64,000 nucleotides of DNA from Lactuca virosa (lineage: Eukaryota > Streptophyta > Magnoliopsida > Asterales > Asteraceae), in NCBI GenBank assembly GCA_928212115.1, contig CAKMRJ010005634.1, forward strand, positions 120,027,186-120,091,185. Direction: 5' to 3'. Numbering within the stretch: the first letter of the stretch is position 1; each line of letters starts with the position of its first letter. The notes under the pieces were generated by a model that worked only from the letters and a program-made list of their open reading frames with translations, was not told the DNA's origin and searched no databases. This document shows, piece by piece, positions 1 through 11,028 of the stretch. A program made the translations under genes and the position numbers.

Positions 1-1204
1 TCTACTGATTCTCCGGAAGGATCAACAGAAATCTTATATCCGAAGGCCATAGGGACCTTGGCAGAGGAACAGTTGTCCATTGAGTATTTCTTCAGTAGTT
101 CAGAGGTGTATTTCTCTTGATGGATGAATATCCCTTGAGGGACTTGTTTCACTTGAAGTCCTAGAAAGAAATTAATCTCTCTATTCATGCTCATTTGGAA
201 CTTGTTGGTCATGAGCTTTGCAAATTCATCCACCATCCCCTGATCAGTTGATCCGAAGATGATATCATCCACATATATTTGTACAAGCATAAGGTGATTA
301 CCATTTGCCTTTCTAAATAAAGTGGGATCAATCACTCCTCTTTTGTACCCGGACGAGACAAGAAATTCGGAGAGAGTCTCGTACCACGCTCTTGGTGCTT
401 GCTTTAGACCATAAACTACTTTCTCAAGCTTGTAACAGTGATTTGGGAATTCAAGACATTCGATGCCCGGAGGTTGCTGAAGATAAACCTCCTCTTTCAA
501 TTCACCATTTAGGAAGGCACTCTTTACATCCATTTGATGTACATTGATATTATTGTGAGCAGCATACACTAAGAAGATGCGTATGGCCTCTATCCTGGCT
601 ACTGGGGCGTATGTTTCATCATAATCATCACCTTCAAGTTGACTATACCCCTTAGCAACTAGCCTCGCTTTGTTTCGGACGACCGCACCAGATTCATCCA
701 ATTTATTCTTGTACACCCATCTGGTACCAACAACAGTGTGACCTTTTGGCTTCGGAATTAGTTGCCACACTTTGTTTCTTTTAAACTCTTCCAGATCCTC
801 TTGCATCGCAGTTATCCAGTCGGGCTCCATTAATGCTTCTTTGATGGTTCTGGGCTCGACCGAAGACATAAATGCTGCATAGTGACAATGATCGGATAAA
901 TCTCTTGAGGATCGAGTTTGAATACCTGCGGACGGGTTGCCGATGATTTGACCTGGTGGGTGGTCCTTCGTCCATACATGTAGACGCGGTTGAAGATGAT
1001 CAGTAGCCGCGGTGGATGGAATGTCTTCAATATCAAAAGACTCTGCGGCAAAAGACGGCAGTTCCCCCTGGACTTGTGAGCAGCCCGCTGAATTGTCTTG
1101 GTCTGGGAAAGTAGGATTAGAATTTTCTTGAGCAAGTGAGAGAGGTTCCCCCTGGATTGCGAATGGGAGTTCCCCTTCAAACTGAGAAGGTTCCCCCTGG
1201 ATTG
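1..1204 (-). pseudogene. Copia reverse transcriptase (element A, partial)
   Basis: Read on the minus strand from about 1204 to the window edge: EPRTIKEALMEPDWITAMQE, RNKVWQLIPKPKGH, VVGTRWVYKNKLDE, RLVAKGYSQ, DYDETYAPVARIEAIR, MDVKSAFLNGELKEEVY, VYGLKQAPRAWYE, and the catalytic YVDDIIFGS. These are the conserved blocks of Copia RT, which copies element RNA into cDNA. The stretch is open to base 1; RNase H should follow off the window. It is out of frame with the integrase because of the frameshift near 1205. Confidence 0.95.
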
Positions 1205-2480
1205 TTGAGATATAGTGATAACCCTTGGATCAGTTTCTGTGTTAATGTTTTCTATATCTTCGTCGTCTGAATCTGAGGAGACATTTGATGGAAGAGTAAT
1301 TATGCGGATAGGGACCGGAGCTGTTTCCTCAGGTACTGTAACCTCGATGGTTGTCACTTGATCCGGAGTGGAGCTTTCCCCCTCAATCGGCGAGGTGGAA
1401 GTATTGAGTGACACATCATTTGATAGAGTAGGACCAGAAACTTCGGCATGCTGCTGTTGAGCTTCCGGAGACACAAGAACTTCGGAGAGTTGAGCAGTCT
1501 TTACGGGGTCAAAGAGATCATCATAGTTTATTTCTACTATGTTTAGGGGACCCGGGGAGGCTGGGATATCACTTTCCAGGATTGCTTTGGTTTCATCTGA
1601 AGGAGTAGTGTTGCGGACATAATAGTCATCGAATTTGACGTCGAAGCTTTCCACTATTAGTCTCGTGCGTCTGATGAGAACCCTATAGGCTACTTTGTTT
1701 GTTGAGTAGCCAAGGAAAATGCCTTCATCTAACTTCGGTGAAAATTTGTTTAGATGATCCTTGTTGTTGATCACAAAACATCTACACCCAAAGATGTGAA
1801 AGAATCTGACATTTGGCTTGCGGTTGTTAAGTCCCTCATATGGAGTTTTGTTAAGACGCTTGCATACAATGCTTCGGTTTTGAACAAAGCATGTTGTGGC
1901 CACTGCTTCGGCCCAGAAGTAGAGAGGAAGATGTGCGAAGTTGAGCATAGATCTGGCTGCTTCTACCAGAGTTCGGTTTCTTCGCTCTACTACTCCATTC
2001 TGCTGCGGTGTGTAAGGAGCTGAGAAATTATGACTGATACCTTTTGAAACCAAGAAACTGTTCAGAAGAGGATTAGTGAACTTGGTTCCATTATCACTTC
2101 GGATGCGGCGTACTGGTAATTTGATTTGAAGTTCGATTTCTTTGATAAAATTGATCAGCATCTGCGGAGTTTCGGATTTGAGTCTCAGGAAGAAGACCCA
2201 AGTGAAACGAGTTAAGTCATCAACTATAACCAGTATGTATTTTTTGTGGTGGAGACTGGCTACGGTAGATGGACCGTAGAGATCAATGTGTAAGAGTTAC
2301 AGAGGTTCAGAAATTGAAGAATCAATTACCATAGGATGGCTTGCTTTTGATTGCTTGCCACATTCACAGGCTGAGCAGAGGGTGTCATTGTTGAATTTGA
2401 GAATGGTAAGACCTCGGACGAGTTCTCCGGTGACCAGATTGTTGATATACCTGAAGTTAAGATGGGCTAGCTTTCAGTGT
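1205..2480 (-). pseudogene. Copia integrase (element A)
   Basis: Integrase inserts the cDNA copy into the genome. Visible in order: the zinc-binding end and linker (CSACECGKQSKASHPM), the first catalytic Asp in LLHIDLYGPSTVA, the second Asp in IRSDNGTKFTN, and the catalytic Glu in TPQQNGVVERRNRTL, so D,D and E are all present. A TAA at 2297-2299 interrupts SEPL-stop-LLHIDLYG where related elements have Gln, consistent with CAA to TAA. An acidic, Ser/Thr-rich C-terminal tail follows. Near 1205 the frame shifts by one base, so the downstream repeats of the type QGEP and EGEL and the RT are read in another frame. Confidence 0.93.
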
Positions 2481-2892
2481 CATAGCCAGCTGACTTCGGA
2501 TACTGCTTTGGACAGAAAGCACAGTTGTGGTTTCCCAATGATCAGATAAATGTCCAAAGGATACATGGTCCCTTCGGACTTGGATTTGATCAAACAGGTG
2601 CTTCTATCGCTTGTTATTATGTAGCAGTATTCATTATCAAATTCAACCTTGTGGCCTGCTTTGCACAGTTGACCTACACTGATGAGATTGTGTTTGAGGC
2701 TTTCTACGTAAGCAACCTTATAGAGAAGTTTCATGTAGTAAGTACATCGTATCCTCGGATTATTCCATTCGCATTGTTGCCGAATGTGACATTTCCACCA
2801 TTGCAAATAGGCCTAAAATCTCGACGGTACTCTAACCTCCCGGTCATGTGCAAGGAGCATGCACTATCTATTAACCACTCCTCTTCTTGATC
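2480..2892 (-). pseudogene. Copia protease start and GAG-pre-integrase domain (element A)
   Basis: At about 2850-2890 the minus strand encodes EEWLIDSACSLHMTGR, the retropepsin active-site region. The usual D-S-G is D-S-A here, so the catalytic triplet is altered. Then comes VAYVESLKHNLISVGQLCKA, the standard pre-integrase signature of plant Copia elements, and YIITSDRSTCLIKSKSEG. The segment continues in frame toward the integrase zinc-binding motif but meets stops on the way. Confidence 0.85.
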
Positions 2893-2914
2893 CTCCTTGC
2901 ACATTGCCTGAAAA

Positions 2915-3637
2915 TTACACGGTTAGTTTGGGCACCCAAACAAGTTTGGAGCGCGAGGCGACTGGTGGTTTTTTTAAAGATGCATGAGTCGAGGCTGCAG
3001 GGACAGGTTTTATGTCAATCTTGAGACCTAAACCTGGGTGTTTGTGAACTTTTGAAGTGTTGTGAGATTTAGAAAAGTTACGTGGTTTTTGAAAAGTGCG
3101 AGATTTGACTTGAGATGATCCCTTTTGACAATGACATTTACATGAAAAAATTTTGTCATTTACCCTGACATTCTGCTTGGTCAGTGGTCTGAAGGGTGTG
3201 GGAACAGTTTTGTGACTAGTCCGAGAAGAGTGAGATCTGACAGAGGTGCTCTTGGAATTTGAAAAAGTACGATTTGAGAGTGTATGAGCACGTGTAGATT
3301 TCCTAGGATGTGATTTCTTAAAAGTTTGAGGTGACTTTAAAAGTGTTGGAGTTGGTAAAATCCCCTTCCATTTTGGATCATCTGAGGAATAGACCTGAAA
3401 ACCATTGCTTCGAAAAGACTTTACTTTCTTTTGGATTGTGTCAGAAGAGTTTGAAAAAGTTTTAGGAACTATACATCCCTTTTTGTTGGTTTTCTTGACT
3501 TCAGAGTTTTTAGAAAAGTAATTTGAGAAAACAAGTTTTTCTGGACTCTTGGGTTTTGAAACTTTGATTTGTCTTTTGTTTTTTGAAAAAATTTCCCTCT
3601 TTTGACCACGAGATTGACGTTCCTCTTTGAAGGCCAT
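2915..3637 (-). pseudogene. Basic Lys/Ser-rich linker ORF of element A
   Basis: A 240-residue, very basic, Ser- and Lys-rich segment (KSPQTFKKSHPRKSTRAHTL and similar) ends with LVWVPKLTV. The terminal WVPK motif also occurs at the end of the gag region of element B (RWVPKVHTP and DWVPKTN), which supports a shared origin of these regions. Its basic composition suggests nucleic-acid binding; that is inference only. Confidence 0.55.
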
Positions 3638-3643
3638 TTTTGC

Positions 3644-4528
3644 CTAAGTTTTTGGAGAACCGCAATCATGGAGATTCAACTGCGGTTTCTTAGATCCATT
3701 AGATTGCTTTTGAACATGAGGACTTGATTCATCTGAACTAGAATGTTCAGGATTCTGGGAGCATTGACCATACTCGAAATTTTCTATGGGCAAATCTTGA
3801 TGAATTGGCTGAATGATCACTGAACTCTTAACTGTGGGTTGCGGTAAGGAAGATTGGACTACCACAACATAAGTCTGAGTTGGTTTCTTTGTGGTACATT
3901 TGATCAGAGGCAATTTGTCTGACTGCGGTTCAGAATTGCAATAGGTGGTATTGCAGTCTGAAGGCAGTGATGCGAAGTTCATGAGAACTTCGGGTTCCAT
4001 AAGAATTTCTTCATCAGCAACTGATGAAGTCTGAGAGTTGGGATAAATTGTGCCAGAGATAGAAATTTGATCACTTGAGTGACCCGAAATTTCAGGAAGA
4101 ATTTCCTCAATAACACAATTATTACTCAGATTATAAAGTCGACCAAAATGATTTTTGATGTCCTCAGGAAAGGTTTTTTCATTGACTGGGAAATGGAACT
4201 CTCGGTCAGGAGGGACATAAAGTCGGTCTTTGTTAAACCGGGGTGAGGAATCCTTTGCGGTAGGATACCCATTGGACCAACCCCAATTATAGGTGTTATC
4301 TACGGTTCCATTGTTCACAAGATTTTCAATAGCTTCACTTTCATTGAATAGTTTTTCTATTAAAAGATTTAAACGTACAATTTCAGTTTGAGCTAAATCT
4401 CTCTGATCTAATGCTATGCCTAATTGAGTTTCACATAACATTCTTGCATCCTTTTCTAATTCTAAGTCCTTTTCTAGCATGGAAACTTTGAGTCTTTTGT
4501 CTTCTAATCGTCCTCTAACATGAAACAT
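3644..4528 (-). pseudogene. Coiled-coil spacer ORF of element A
   Basis: A 294-residue open segment. The first ~75 residues are rich in Leu, Glu and Lys in heptad-like spacing (LEDKRLKVSMLEKDLELEKD) and probably form a coiled coil. The rest is Ser/Thr/Gln-rich and low in complexity. It lies between zinc knuckle and protease, the same relative place as the coiled-coil region of elements B and E. No enzymatic motif was seen. It may be a gag extension specific to this Copia lineage. Confidence 0.6.
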
Positions 4529-4647
4529 TCTTGGTATGAAATGTTCTTCTCATCTAAGGCTTTGTTATAGTCTGAAAAGACGGCAACACATGTGTCATTA
4601 AGGTTGTCAAGAAATGGTTGACAATCATGCATGCTATAATTAAGAGT

Positions 4648-4983
4648 TTAGATCATACGTTTTACCTGCTCAACGATGCTTAGATTTCCATCCTTTGCCA
4701 TGTAGCAGTAATTATTTTCCAGTTTGGTTGATCCATCCTCGTCCGCAGTAGCCGTCATGCAGATTTTGCCTTTTCCCTTGATGTCGTTGATATCTTCATC
4801 CTCATCTCCGGATGACCACACTTGATGGTCTCTCTTGACTTGGGCTACATATGCCCTTGCTTTCTCTTTTTCTTCCATTTCTTGAGCCATTCTGAGATAG
4901 AATGCTCTATCTTTCACAACATTTTCTTTGCAATCTTTAGCGAAGTGATTTTCCTTGTTGCACTTGTGACAAATTACAACATC
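4648..4983 (-). pseudogene. Copia gag zinc knuckle and tail (element A)
   Basis: At about 4930-4975 the minus strand encodes CHKCNKENHFAKDC, a CX2CX4HX4C zinc knuckle that binds retrotransposon RNA during packaging. The downstream segment is charged (EKEKARAYVAQVKRDHQVW, then an acidic GDEDEDIND patch) and stops at 4648. It belongs to the same gag polyprotein as the capsid segment upstream. Confidence 0.8.
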
Positions 4984-5292
4984 AGATTTTTCTTCTACTG
5001 AGGTACCGGAGTCAGTTGTCTTGACAGGCTGCGGTGCCTCTTTGGGTTGAGTGTTTTGAGATTGCGGTGCTGGGTGAGGATTTTTAGGATATCATGAGTG
5101 AGTGTTCTGAGGATTAAAGTTGCGGTTGAAGGGAGGTTTAGTAAACTGCTGATTTTTGCGAAAATATGAGGGTGGTAGTCTGTTGAATTGTTGACTAACT
5201 AGAGCAATAGCGTTTTGAAATTCTTCTTCATCATCGTATTCTGAATCTGCTTCGTATGACTGCGGAGGGTTTTCATACGAGGGTGAATAAGA

Positions 5293-5805
5293 TTAAGTGT
5301 GAGGTGCTTGTGCTACAAGAGCGAGTGGTCCTCCGAAGTCAGCACAGTCTTTGAGTACGGTTGATTCTTGTGCTTGCAGTTCACCATATAGTTTGTAAAG
5401 AGATAAAGAATGAATTTTCCTATCTCCTTGTACTATCATCTTAGCCATAGTCCAATGTCTACCCAACCCATTGAGAAACTGAAGATTTGTCTCATGGTTA
5501 CTTCGGATGGTGCCCGCATTAGATAACTTTGTGACAATTAAGTTGAACCTCTTGAAGGAATCTTCCAGACTTTCACCAGCATGAGCTTTCAAGTTGTTGA
5601 ATTCGTTGAGTGCGGTTGTAAGCTTATTATCTTGAGCTTGTTCTGTACCTTCATATAAGTTCTTGAGAACATCCCAGATTTCTTTGGCTGACCTGCAATT
5701 TATGATGATGTTGAAGTTGTCAGGAGCAACACCACAAGATATCTCATAAAAAGCAATAGCATCGTTTTCCATCTTATCAAGATCATCTTTGGTGGGATGA
5801 TGCAT
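5293..5805 (-). pseudogene. gag: Copia gag, UBN2-type capsid domain (element A)
   Basis: A 170-residue open segment shows the plant Copia capsid pattern: SAKEIWDVLKNLYEGTE, then NEFNNLKAHAGESLEDSFKRF, then FLNGLGRHWTMAKM. These match the gag-polypeptide (UBN2) family that forms the virus-like particle shell. It is followed about 300 bases downstream by a zinc knuckle in a separate open segment, so the reading frame has been interrupted. The N-terminal part of gag should lie between about 5806 and the primer-binding site, but no clean frame is visible there. Treated as a decayed gag fragment. Confidence 0.85.
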
Positions 5806-6139
5806 GGCTAGTTGACCTCCTCCCAGTCTAGCTTGAGTGCCATCGTTCTGAACTGGAGTAAGAACAGGGACATGAGGTCCTTCTTCTACAGATCTCCATA
5901 CATCTCTCCCAAGTCTTCATAGATACCTCTCCATTCTTTGAGACCAGTGATGATATTCGTTTGCCACCAGTATTGGAGCTCTATTCGAACCTCCAACACT
6001 GTTGGAAACATTGAGAGATAATGCTTATGCCATATTTCCTTGTTTTTGAAAAGATTTTTTGTTTTTTCTAAGAAATGAGCTCCAATGGTATAGAAGGCCT
6101 TTTAAAATCAGAGTTCTTGTTTAAAAAGCAACCACTTTG

Positions 6140-6151
6140 GCTCTGATACCA
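6140..6151 (-). other. Primer-binding site of element A
   Basis: The minus strand reads TGGTATCAGAGC, complementary to the 3' end of plant initiator tRNA-Met. This is the usual primer for Copia and Gypsy reverse transcription, and it fixes the element's orientation. Confidence 0.9.
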
Positions 6152-6156
6152 ATTAT

Positions 6157-6747
6157 TGAGAGAAAAACTTGAGTAACACACTTGAACAAACGTTAGAACA
6201 AGTAATAATGCAGAATGAAGTGTAACTCAGTGGATCATGAAGCTCAACAATAATAATAAGTTAGAGTTAGATAGTTAGATAATTAGGTGCAGAAATATAA
6301 GGAAATATAAATGACAACAAGTATTATATCAAGAAGACACTATAAGTTGATTCTTAACAAAGATAGCAGACAATCCAGGTTACTAAATGAGATCAAGCTT
6401 AGTGATTAAGTCAAGCTGACTTGCTCCGAAGAGATAACGATCTTAATATTAGAATCTGAAGATCTTTTAAGACGAGAGTATGAGAGAGAATGCGATATTT
6501 CAAGATAGAGATAGAATGATCGATTCACATTTCATTAAGAATGAGAGAACTCTATTTATAGAGTCTCAAGGATTCCAAAGTTGAATATGTCTAAAGGTTG
6601 CCATGCAAGGCACACTGGACAAAGAAGTGTAAAGACATAAAATAGATAAAACTAAAACTAAGGTTGATGACTTCAACTGCGGATGCAGTTCTTGATTGCG
6701 GTGTGGAGCTTGACTGCGGATCTAGTTGATAGCTTCGGATCTCTTCA
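6157..6747 (-). repeat. 5' LTR of Copia element A
   Basis: The plus-strand ends read TGAGAGAAAA and ATCTCTTCA, giving the TG...CA termini expected of an LTR. The left end lies 5 bases from the primer-binding site. The right boundary is inferred from where the coding frame of the host element changes character. The 3' LTR is outside the window, so the right end could be off by tens of bases. Confidence 0.6.
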
Positions 6748-7180
6748 ACTTTAAGAGGGTCACTTTTATGTTTCAACATCTCTCGTCTCATGAAAGCTTC
6801 ACAACCCCAGACTTTGATATGTGCTAACGAGGGAACTTTCCCTGTCCACATCTCGTGAGGTGTTTTGGCAAACTTCTTTGTAGGGACAAGATTGAGGGTG
6901 TGGGCGGCTATCTCTAAGGCATACTCCAAGAAGTGAATAGGAAGAGAAACATGGATCATCATGGAACGAACCATGTCTAACAAGGTCCGATTACGTCTCT
7001 CAGCCACACCATTCAATTGTGGTGTCCTAGGAGGAGTCAATTGTGAAACTATTCCACATTCCTTTAGATAGTCGTTGAACTCGATACTAAGCTACTCTTT
7101 CGAATCTATCGGATCTAAGCATATTCATATTCCTACCCAATTGATTCTCAACTTCTTGTTTAAACTCTTTGAACTTTTCA
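6748..7180 (-). pseudogene. Copia integrase C-terminal half (element I)
   Basis: The segment TPPRTPQLNGVAERRNRTLL carries the catalytic Glu region of Copia integrase, followed by MVRSMMIHVSLPIHFLEYAL, PTKKFAKTPHEMWTGKVPSL and IKVWGCEAFMRRE, all standard integrase-core blocks. Coding then runs into the LTR of element A at about 6747, which adds an unrelated tail. Around 7041-7180 the frame is damaged. Confidence 0.88.
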
Positions 7181-7185
7181 AAGGT

Positions 7186-7572
7186 TTATGACTTATGCTT
7201 GATTAAGTAGATATAACCATATCTGCTATAATTATCATTGAAATTCATATAAAATCGATTAGCATCCCTTGTGGATAATATGAAGGTTCCACACACATCT
7301 GTGTGTATGAGATCCAACAAACCTTCACCTCTTTCACAAGATCCAGTGAAATGTGATTTTGTCGTCTTTCCCAAAAGACAAGATTCGCATGTATCATCTG
7401 ACCTTAGGTCAAACGATTCCAACACTCCATCCTTTTGGAGTTGGGTGATATGTTTCGTGTTAATGTGTCCAAGACGACAATGCCACAAGCATGCTTTGTC
7501 TACACCATTAGACGAATCAATATGAAAGACATTATTGCCTAAATTATCAACACACGTCACAGTTTCATACAC
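7186..7572 (-). pseudogene. Copia pre-integrase and integrase N-terminus (element I)
   Basis: The segment encodes LWHCRLGHINTKHITQLQKD (pre-integrase HX3H-like part), CESCLLGKTTKSHF (CX2C zinc ligands), LDLIHTDVCGTF with the first catalytic Asp, and NDNYSRYGYIYLIKHKS. This continues logically into the integrase fragment to its left, but in another frame. Confidence 0.88.
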
Positions 7573-7576
7573 ACCA

Positions 7577-8060
7577 TCACAAGTAAAACTTCAAATATAA
7601 TAACACCATTTTATAAGCAGGAATAGAACCATTCAAATCATTAAATGAATATCTAAACCCTTGTATGAACAATGCATGAAAAGAGATAATTTTTCTTGTC
7701 ATTTCTGATGAGTAGCAACAATTTATTAAATCTAAACAAACACCATTACTAAGCACTAGACTATAAACTCCAATCTTGGTAACATGAGAAGATCGCCTAT
7801 TCACCGTGATCAAGTTCATTCTACCGTGCTCCACCTCCTCACTTCTTCTTAGACCCTGCAAATCATAACAAATATAAAATCCACATCTTGTATCAAGGAC
7901 ACAAGAATGAGAAGATAATGAGTTATTAGATAAAATAGTGTATATACCTGCAGAAGATGGCTTCACCTTGCCATCCTTGATATATTACAGATACTTTGGA
8001 CAGCTTCTTTTCCAATGCCCTCTGTCGTTGCAGTAAAAGCAAATTGCCTCTTTGGGATTA
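7577..8060 (-). pseudogene. Copia zinc knuckle and protease remnant (element I)
   Basis: At about 8000-8045 the minus strand reads CFYCNDRGHWKRSC, a CX2CX4HX4C gag zinc knuckle, closely followed by a stop. A separate open segment (7577-7966) includes SHSCVLDTRCGFYICYDLQG, which aligns with the Copia protease active site LDTGCGxHIC; the catalytic D-T-G reads D-T-R here. The remainder (RRSSHVTKIGVYSLVLSNGV) is the usual stretch between protease and pre-integrase. Confidence 0.72.
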
Positions 8061-8236
8061 GAAGGAGGTGGGGTATCAGAACTGGACTTTCCTTTAGGGC
8101 CACTACTGGATGACCCTGCATGAGACTTTCCCTTCCAGTTTTTCATGGGAGGACCTTTCCTCTTTTTACCCTTTCCCTGTCCAATGGTTAAGACGAGAGC
8201 ACTAGCAGGAGTGGAGGCTAAACTTTTTCCCTTTAT

Positions 8237-8805
8237 TCATGCTTCAACTGTCTGCGGAAGGTTGTGCAATTGAGCCAAGGTGGTCTCAATGTTGTTCAGA
8301 TGATAGGTCAGAATGAACTGATCATAACAACTAGGTAAGGAGTTTAGGACTATATCAATAGCCAACTCCTCATCAAAATGAACATTTATCCTAACAATGC
8401 GCTCCACATAACTTTGCATTCTTTGCACGTGGCCACAAATAGATTCTCCCTCCTTCATCTTGCACGCCATGAGGGACTTAACCATTTTGTACTTTTATTG
8501 ACGAGCTAGCTTATGGTAATTTTCCATAAGGTCCTTGTTGATCTCATAGGGCAGTAGTCCTCATAAAACCAATGTAACTCAGGGGTCATGGTGGCTACGA
8601 TGATGCAAGCAACATTTGTTTCATCATCGTAGTGCTTTTGGTAGGAGGCATATTCTTCAGGAGTAGCTTTGCCTTCTTCGACTTCAATGAGTTCCTTTTC
8701 GAGAACATACTCTTTGTTCTCAAAACGAAGGACCATCTTTATATTTTGCATCCAATCATTATAACTGGAACCCTCCAATATGACTTTAGAGCAGATAAAG
8801 AGCAA
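8237..8805 (-). pseudogene. Copia gag (element I), frameshifted
   Basis: Two open pieces in different frames. The upstream piece (8506-8805) has YNDWMQNIKMVLRFENKEYV and PEEYASYQKHYDDETNVACI, matching the N-terminal Copia gag. The downstream piece (8237-8485) has SLMACKMKEGESICGHVQRM, then LAIDIVLNSLPSCYDQFILTY, the C-terminal capsid part. Both are needed for particle assembly in an intact copy. Confidence 0.82.
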
Positions 8806-10177
8806 AGAGAAGTTATGGTGGTTGAGGAGAAGGAAGCAGAAGCATCAGTTGGAGTAGACATCTGTAAAAGGAAGGTAGTTTTAGTTAGATAAAAATAATC
8901 CTTAATATAATAACCCAAAATAAAATATTAAGGCTAGGATCCAACTATACAATTCAGAACTTAGAAAAGGGATGTCGTATCTAATTGTAAATTTTATAAA
9001 GGTAGGTAAATGACGATTTACCAATTCCACCAATAGGAAACGAAATTAAGTTAAGTGAAATTCCTAGGTCTTTTGAGATTCATCTATTCAATGGCATGTT
9101 TAATCTCATATTATGCTCTTCTATTTGTGATTTGGATACTGAGGGTCACAAACAAGATGTGAATAACCATGCAAATGTACTTGGTAACCTCATTGTCATT
9201 TATCATCCCAATTGATGTGTTGGTAAACCACACACGCTCCATCAACAATGATAATTTATGAGATGCTTATTACAACTCTTTATTAGTCCCTATTAGTGTG
9301 CTGGTTAACCACACACGCTCCACTAACGACTTATAAAGTGTATTGTGCAATTTCATGGGTTAGCATACTAATTCACATTTTTCCTAAAGTAACTAGATTT
9401 GGGATTTTAATAAAAGAAGGTTCTAGTACTTTTCAATATCATTATACTTTTAATGAGAATTGATGTCATATCAAGTCCGTTCTGCTAACGACCTTCCACC
9501 AATCAAGGAAGCGGTGGGTGAGAGTGGACACCCATCCAACTACCATTTTATAGGCAGTTTCCTTATACCCACTTATAGACCGGCTTCGTGAATAAGGCAT
9601 ACTAGTGACTTGACTGACTTAATCTTATATATAATATATTAACAATTAATAATAATATATAAGGTGTATTTTAAACTTTTCAAAATACTAGGTTTATTTA
9701 AATTTTAAATTTCAAAAATTAATAATTAATTAATTTAAATTTAAAAATAAACCAAATTATTTAATATTTATCCATTAATTAGAAATTAACTAAATATATT
9801 AAATCAATTAGGGAATAACTAATTAAATTAATCAAATAATTTAATCACAATCCTTACCGTCTAAATTTTCGAAAATTATAGGTATAAGATTTATCCAATT
9901 TTATAATTATCCATTTTAATCAAATTAAACTAACAATTATCAAAAATAGGAAACCCTAATCATTTAGCAATTTTCGAAAACTTAGGGAGGAAGGTTAGGG
10001 TTTCAAAACCCTAACCTTAATTTCGAAATCCAAGGGATGGGCTAGGGTTTTGAAAAACCCTAACCATAGTCGAATTTCTTAGCCTTTTAGGGTTTAATTT
10101 CTATAAACCCTAATTTGATCGAATTCAACAATTATAGCAATTCAATTGAAAAAAACCAAACGCTCTGATACCACTTA
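8806..10177 (-). other. AT-rich leader of element I with AAACCCTAA clusters
   Basis: About 1.4 kb between gag and the 5' LTR with no convincing coding frame. It is AT-rich and includes a cluster of AAACCCTAA / TTAGGGTTT motifs at about 9950-10115 on both strands. Two near copies of an ACCACACACGCTCCA sequence occur at about 9225 and 9310. The primer-binding site lies at its right edge. Confidence 0.5.
10162..10173 (-). other. Primer-binding site of element I
   Basis: The minus strand reads TGGTATCAGAGC, complementary to initiator tRNA-Met, 4 bases inside the LTR end (…CCCA). Confidence 0.88.
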
Positions 10178-11028
10178 TGGGATTTAGGTAAAACAAATAA
10201 ACTTAAAACCCTTAAGTTCACATGCAACCTAAAGGATCTATGTTTTCACTATTAAGCCTATAACTATGAACATCAAATAGGAAACCCTAACAACCCTAGG
10301 TAATTTTCGAAAAACATAAATTAGCGTTTGTGATTACATACCTTAATTGTTATTGTAGTAAATAACAATGATTCCTTCTTGTAGATCTCTTGGAAGCAAG
10401 CACCACAAGTGTCATGCCTTTAATGGAATCACACCCAAGCTAGCAACAAGATGTCTTGAGAGAGAGGAGAGGGGAGGCTTGAAATTTCGGCTATCCCTTA
10501 TGAAATTAGAGTGGCCAAAAAATGAATGCCTTAGGGTCCTTTATATAGTGATACAATGAAGCCTTGGATAACCCTAATTCAAATATAATAATAATATTTT
10601 AAATTGGTAATTATCCAACTCCTTATTTATCCACGTGGGATATTCTAGAAACCTTAGAATATCCTCCTAAAGCCATCCACCACCTTTGTGGAAGGTTCTG
10701 GAGCCTTTTGTTCAATTATTGAAGAGTTGCACTTTAGACCCTGCACTTTTATTTAATTCTTTTAATCCCGAAATTAATTCCATTTAATTTTTGATTAATT
10801 ATTAACTAAATAATACTGTTTTTAACTAATATATTATTTTCATAATATATTAATAAACTTTTTATATTAATTTATTAATCACATAATAAATTAATCTCTC
10901 TCTCTCTCTCACTCTCTAAAAGTCATCATGTCCAATTGCTAGGTTTGAGGGCAACCCAAAAGGACTGTGCTACTATCAATTCATGTATATACCAATTATA
11001 GTTATAGGCTTAGACACTTTATCTAACA
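10178..11028 (-). repeat. 5' LTR of Copia element I
   Basis: On the minus strand it begins TGTTAGATAAAGTG and ends TAAATCCCA next to the primer-binding site, with TG...CA ends. It contains a CACTATATAAAGGACC TATA box near 10540 and a (CT/GA)n microsatellite at about 10894-10913. The other LTR is outside the window, so target duplication cannot be checked. Confidence 0.8.

Larger units (their letters stand above)
1..6747 (-). mobile_element. Copia LTR retrotransposon A (3' end off window)
   Basis: On the minus strand the parts run 5' LTR (about 6157-6747), primer-binding site, gag, zinc knuckle, coiled-coil region, basic linker, protease, pre-integrase, integrase and reverse transcriptase. 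The integrase-before-RT order marks it as Ty1/Copia. The 3' LTR and RNase H must lie left of base 1. Coding capacity is broken by a TAA in the integrase (2297-2299), a frameshift near 1205 and several gag interruptions, so this copy cannot make a complete polyprotein. It sits inside another Copia element (I), whose integrase coding resumes at about 6748. A long spacer of about 1.7 kb between zinc knuckle and protease is unusual for a compact Copia element and resembles the gag-like region of elements B and E in this window. Confidence 0.93.
6748..11028 (-). mobile_element. Copia LTR retrotransposon I, split by element A
   Basis: Minus-strand remnants in order from the right: 5' LTR (10178-11028), primer-binding site (10162-10173), a long AT-rich leader, gag (8237-8805), zinc knuckle, protease, pre-integrase and part of the integrase, ending at about 6748 where element A begins. 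The rest would be left of the window. It is older and more decayed than A: gag, protease and integrase are in separate frames. The insertion of A into its integrase shows the order of events. Confidence 0.88.

Noticed and set aside
1754..2890. Plus-strand frames opposite the integrase and pre-integrase of A
   Set aside because: Antisense shadows of clear Copia coding sequence.
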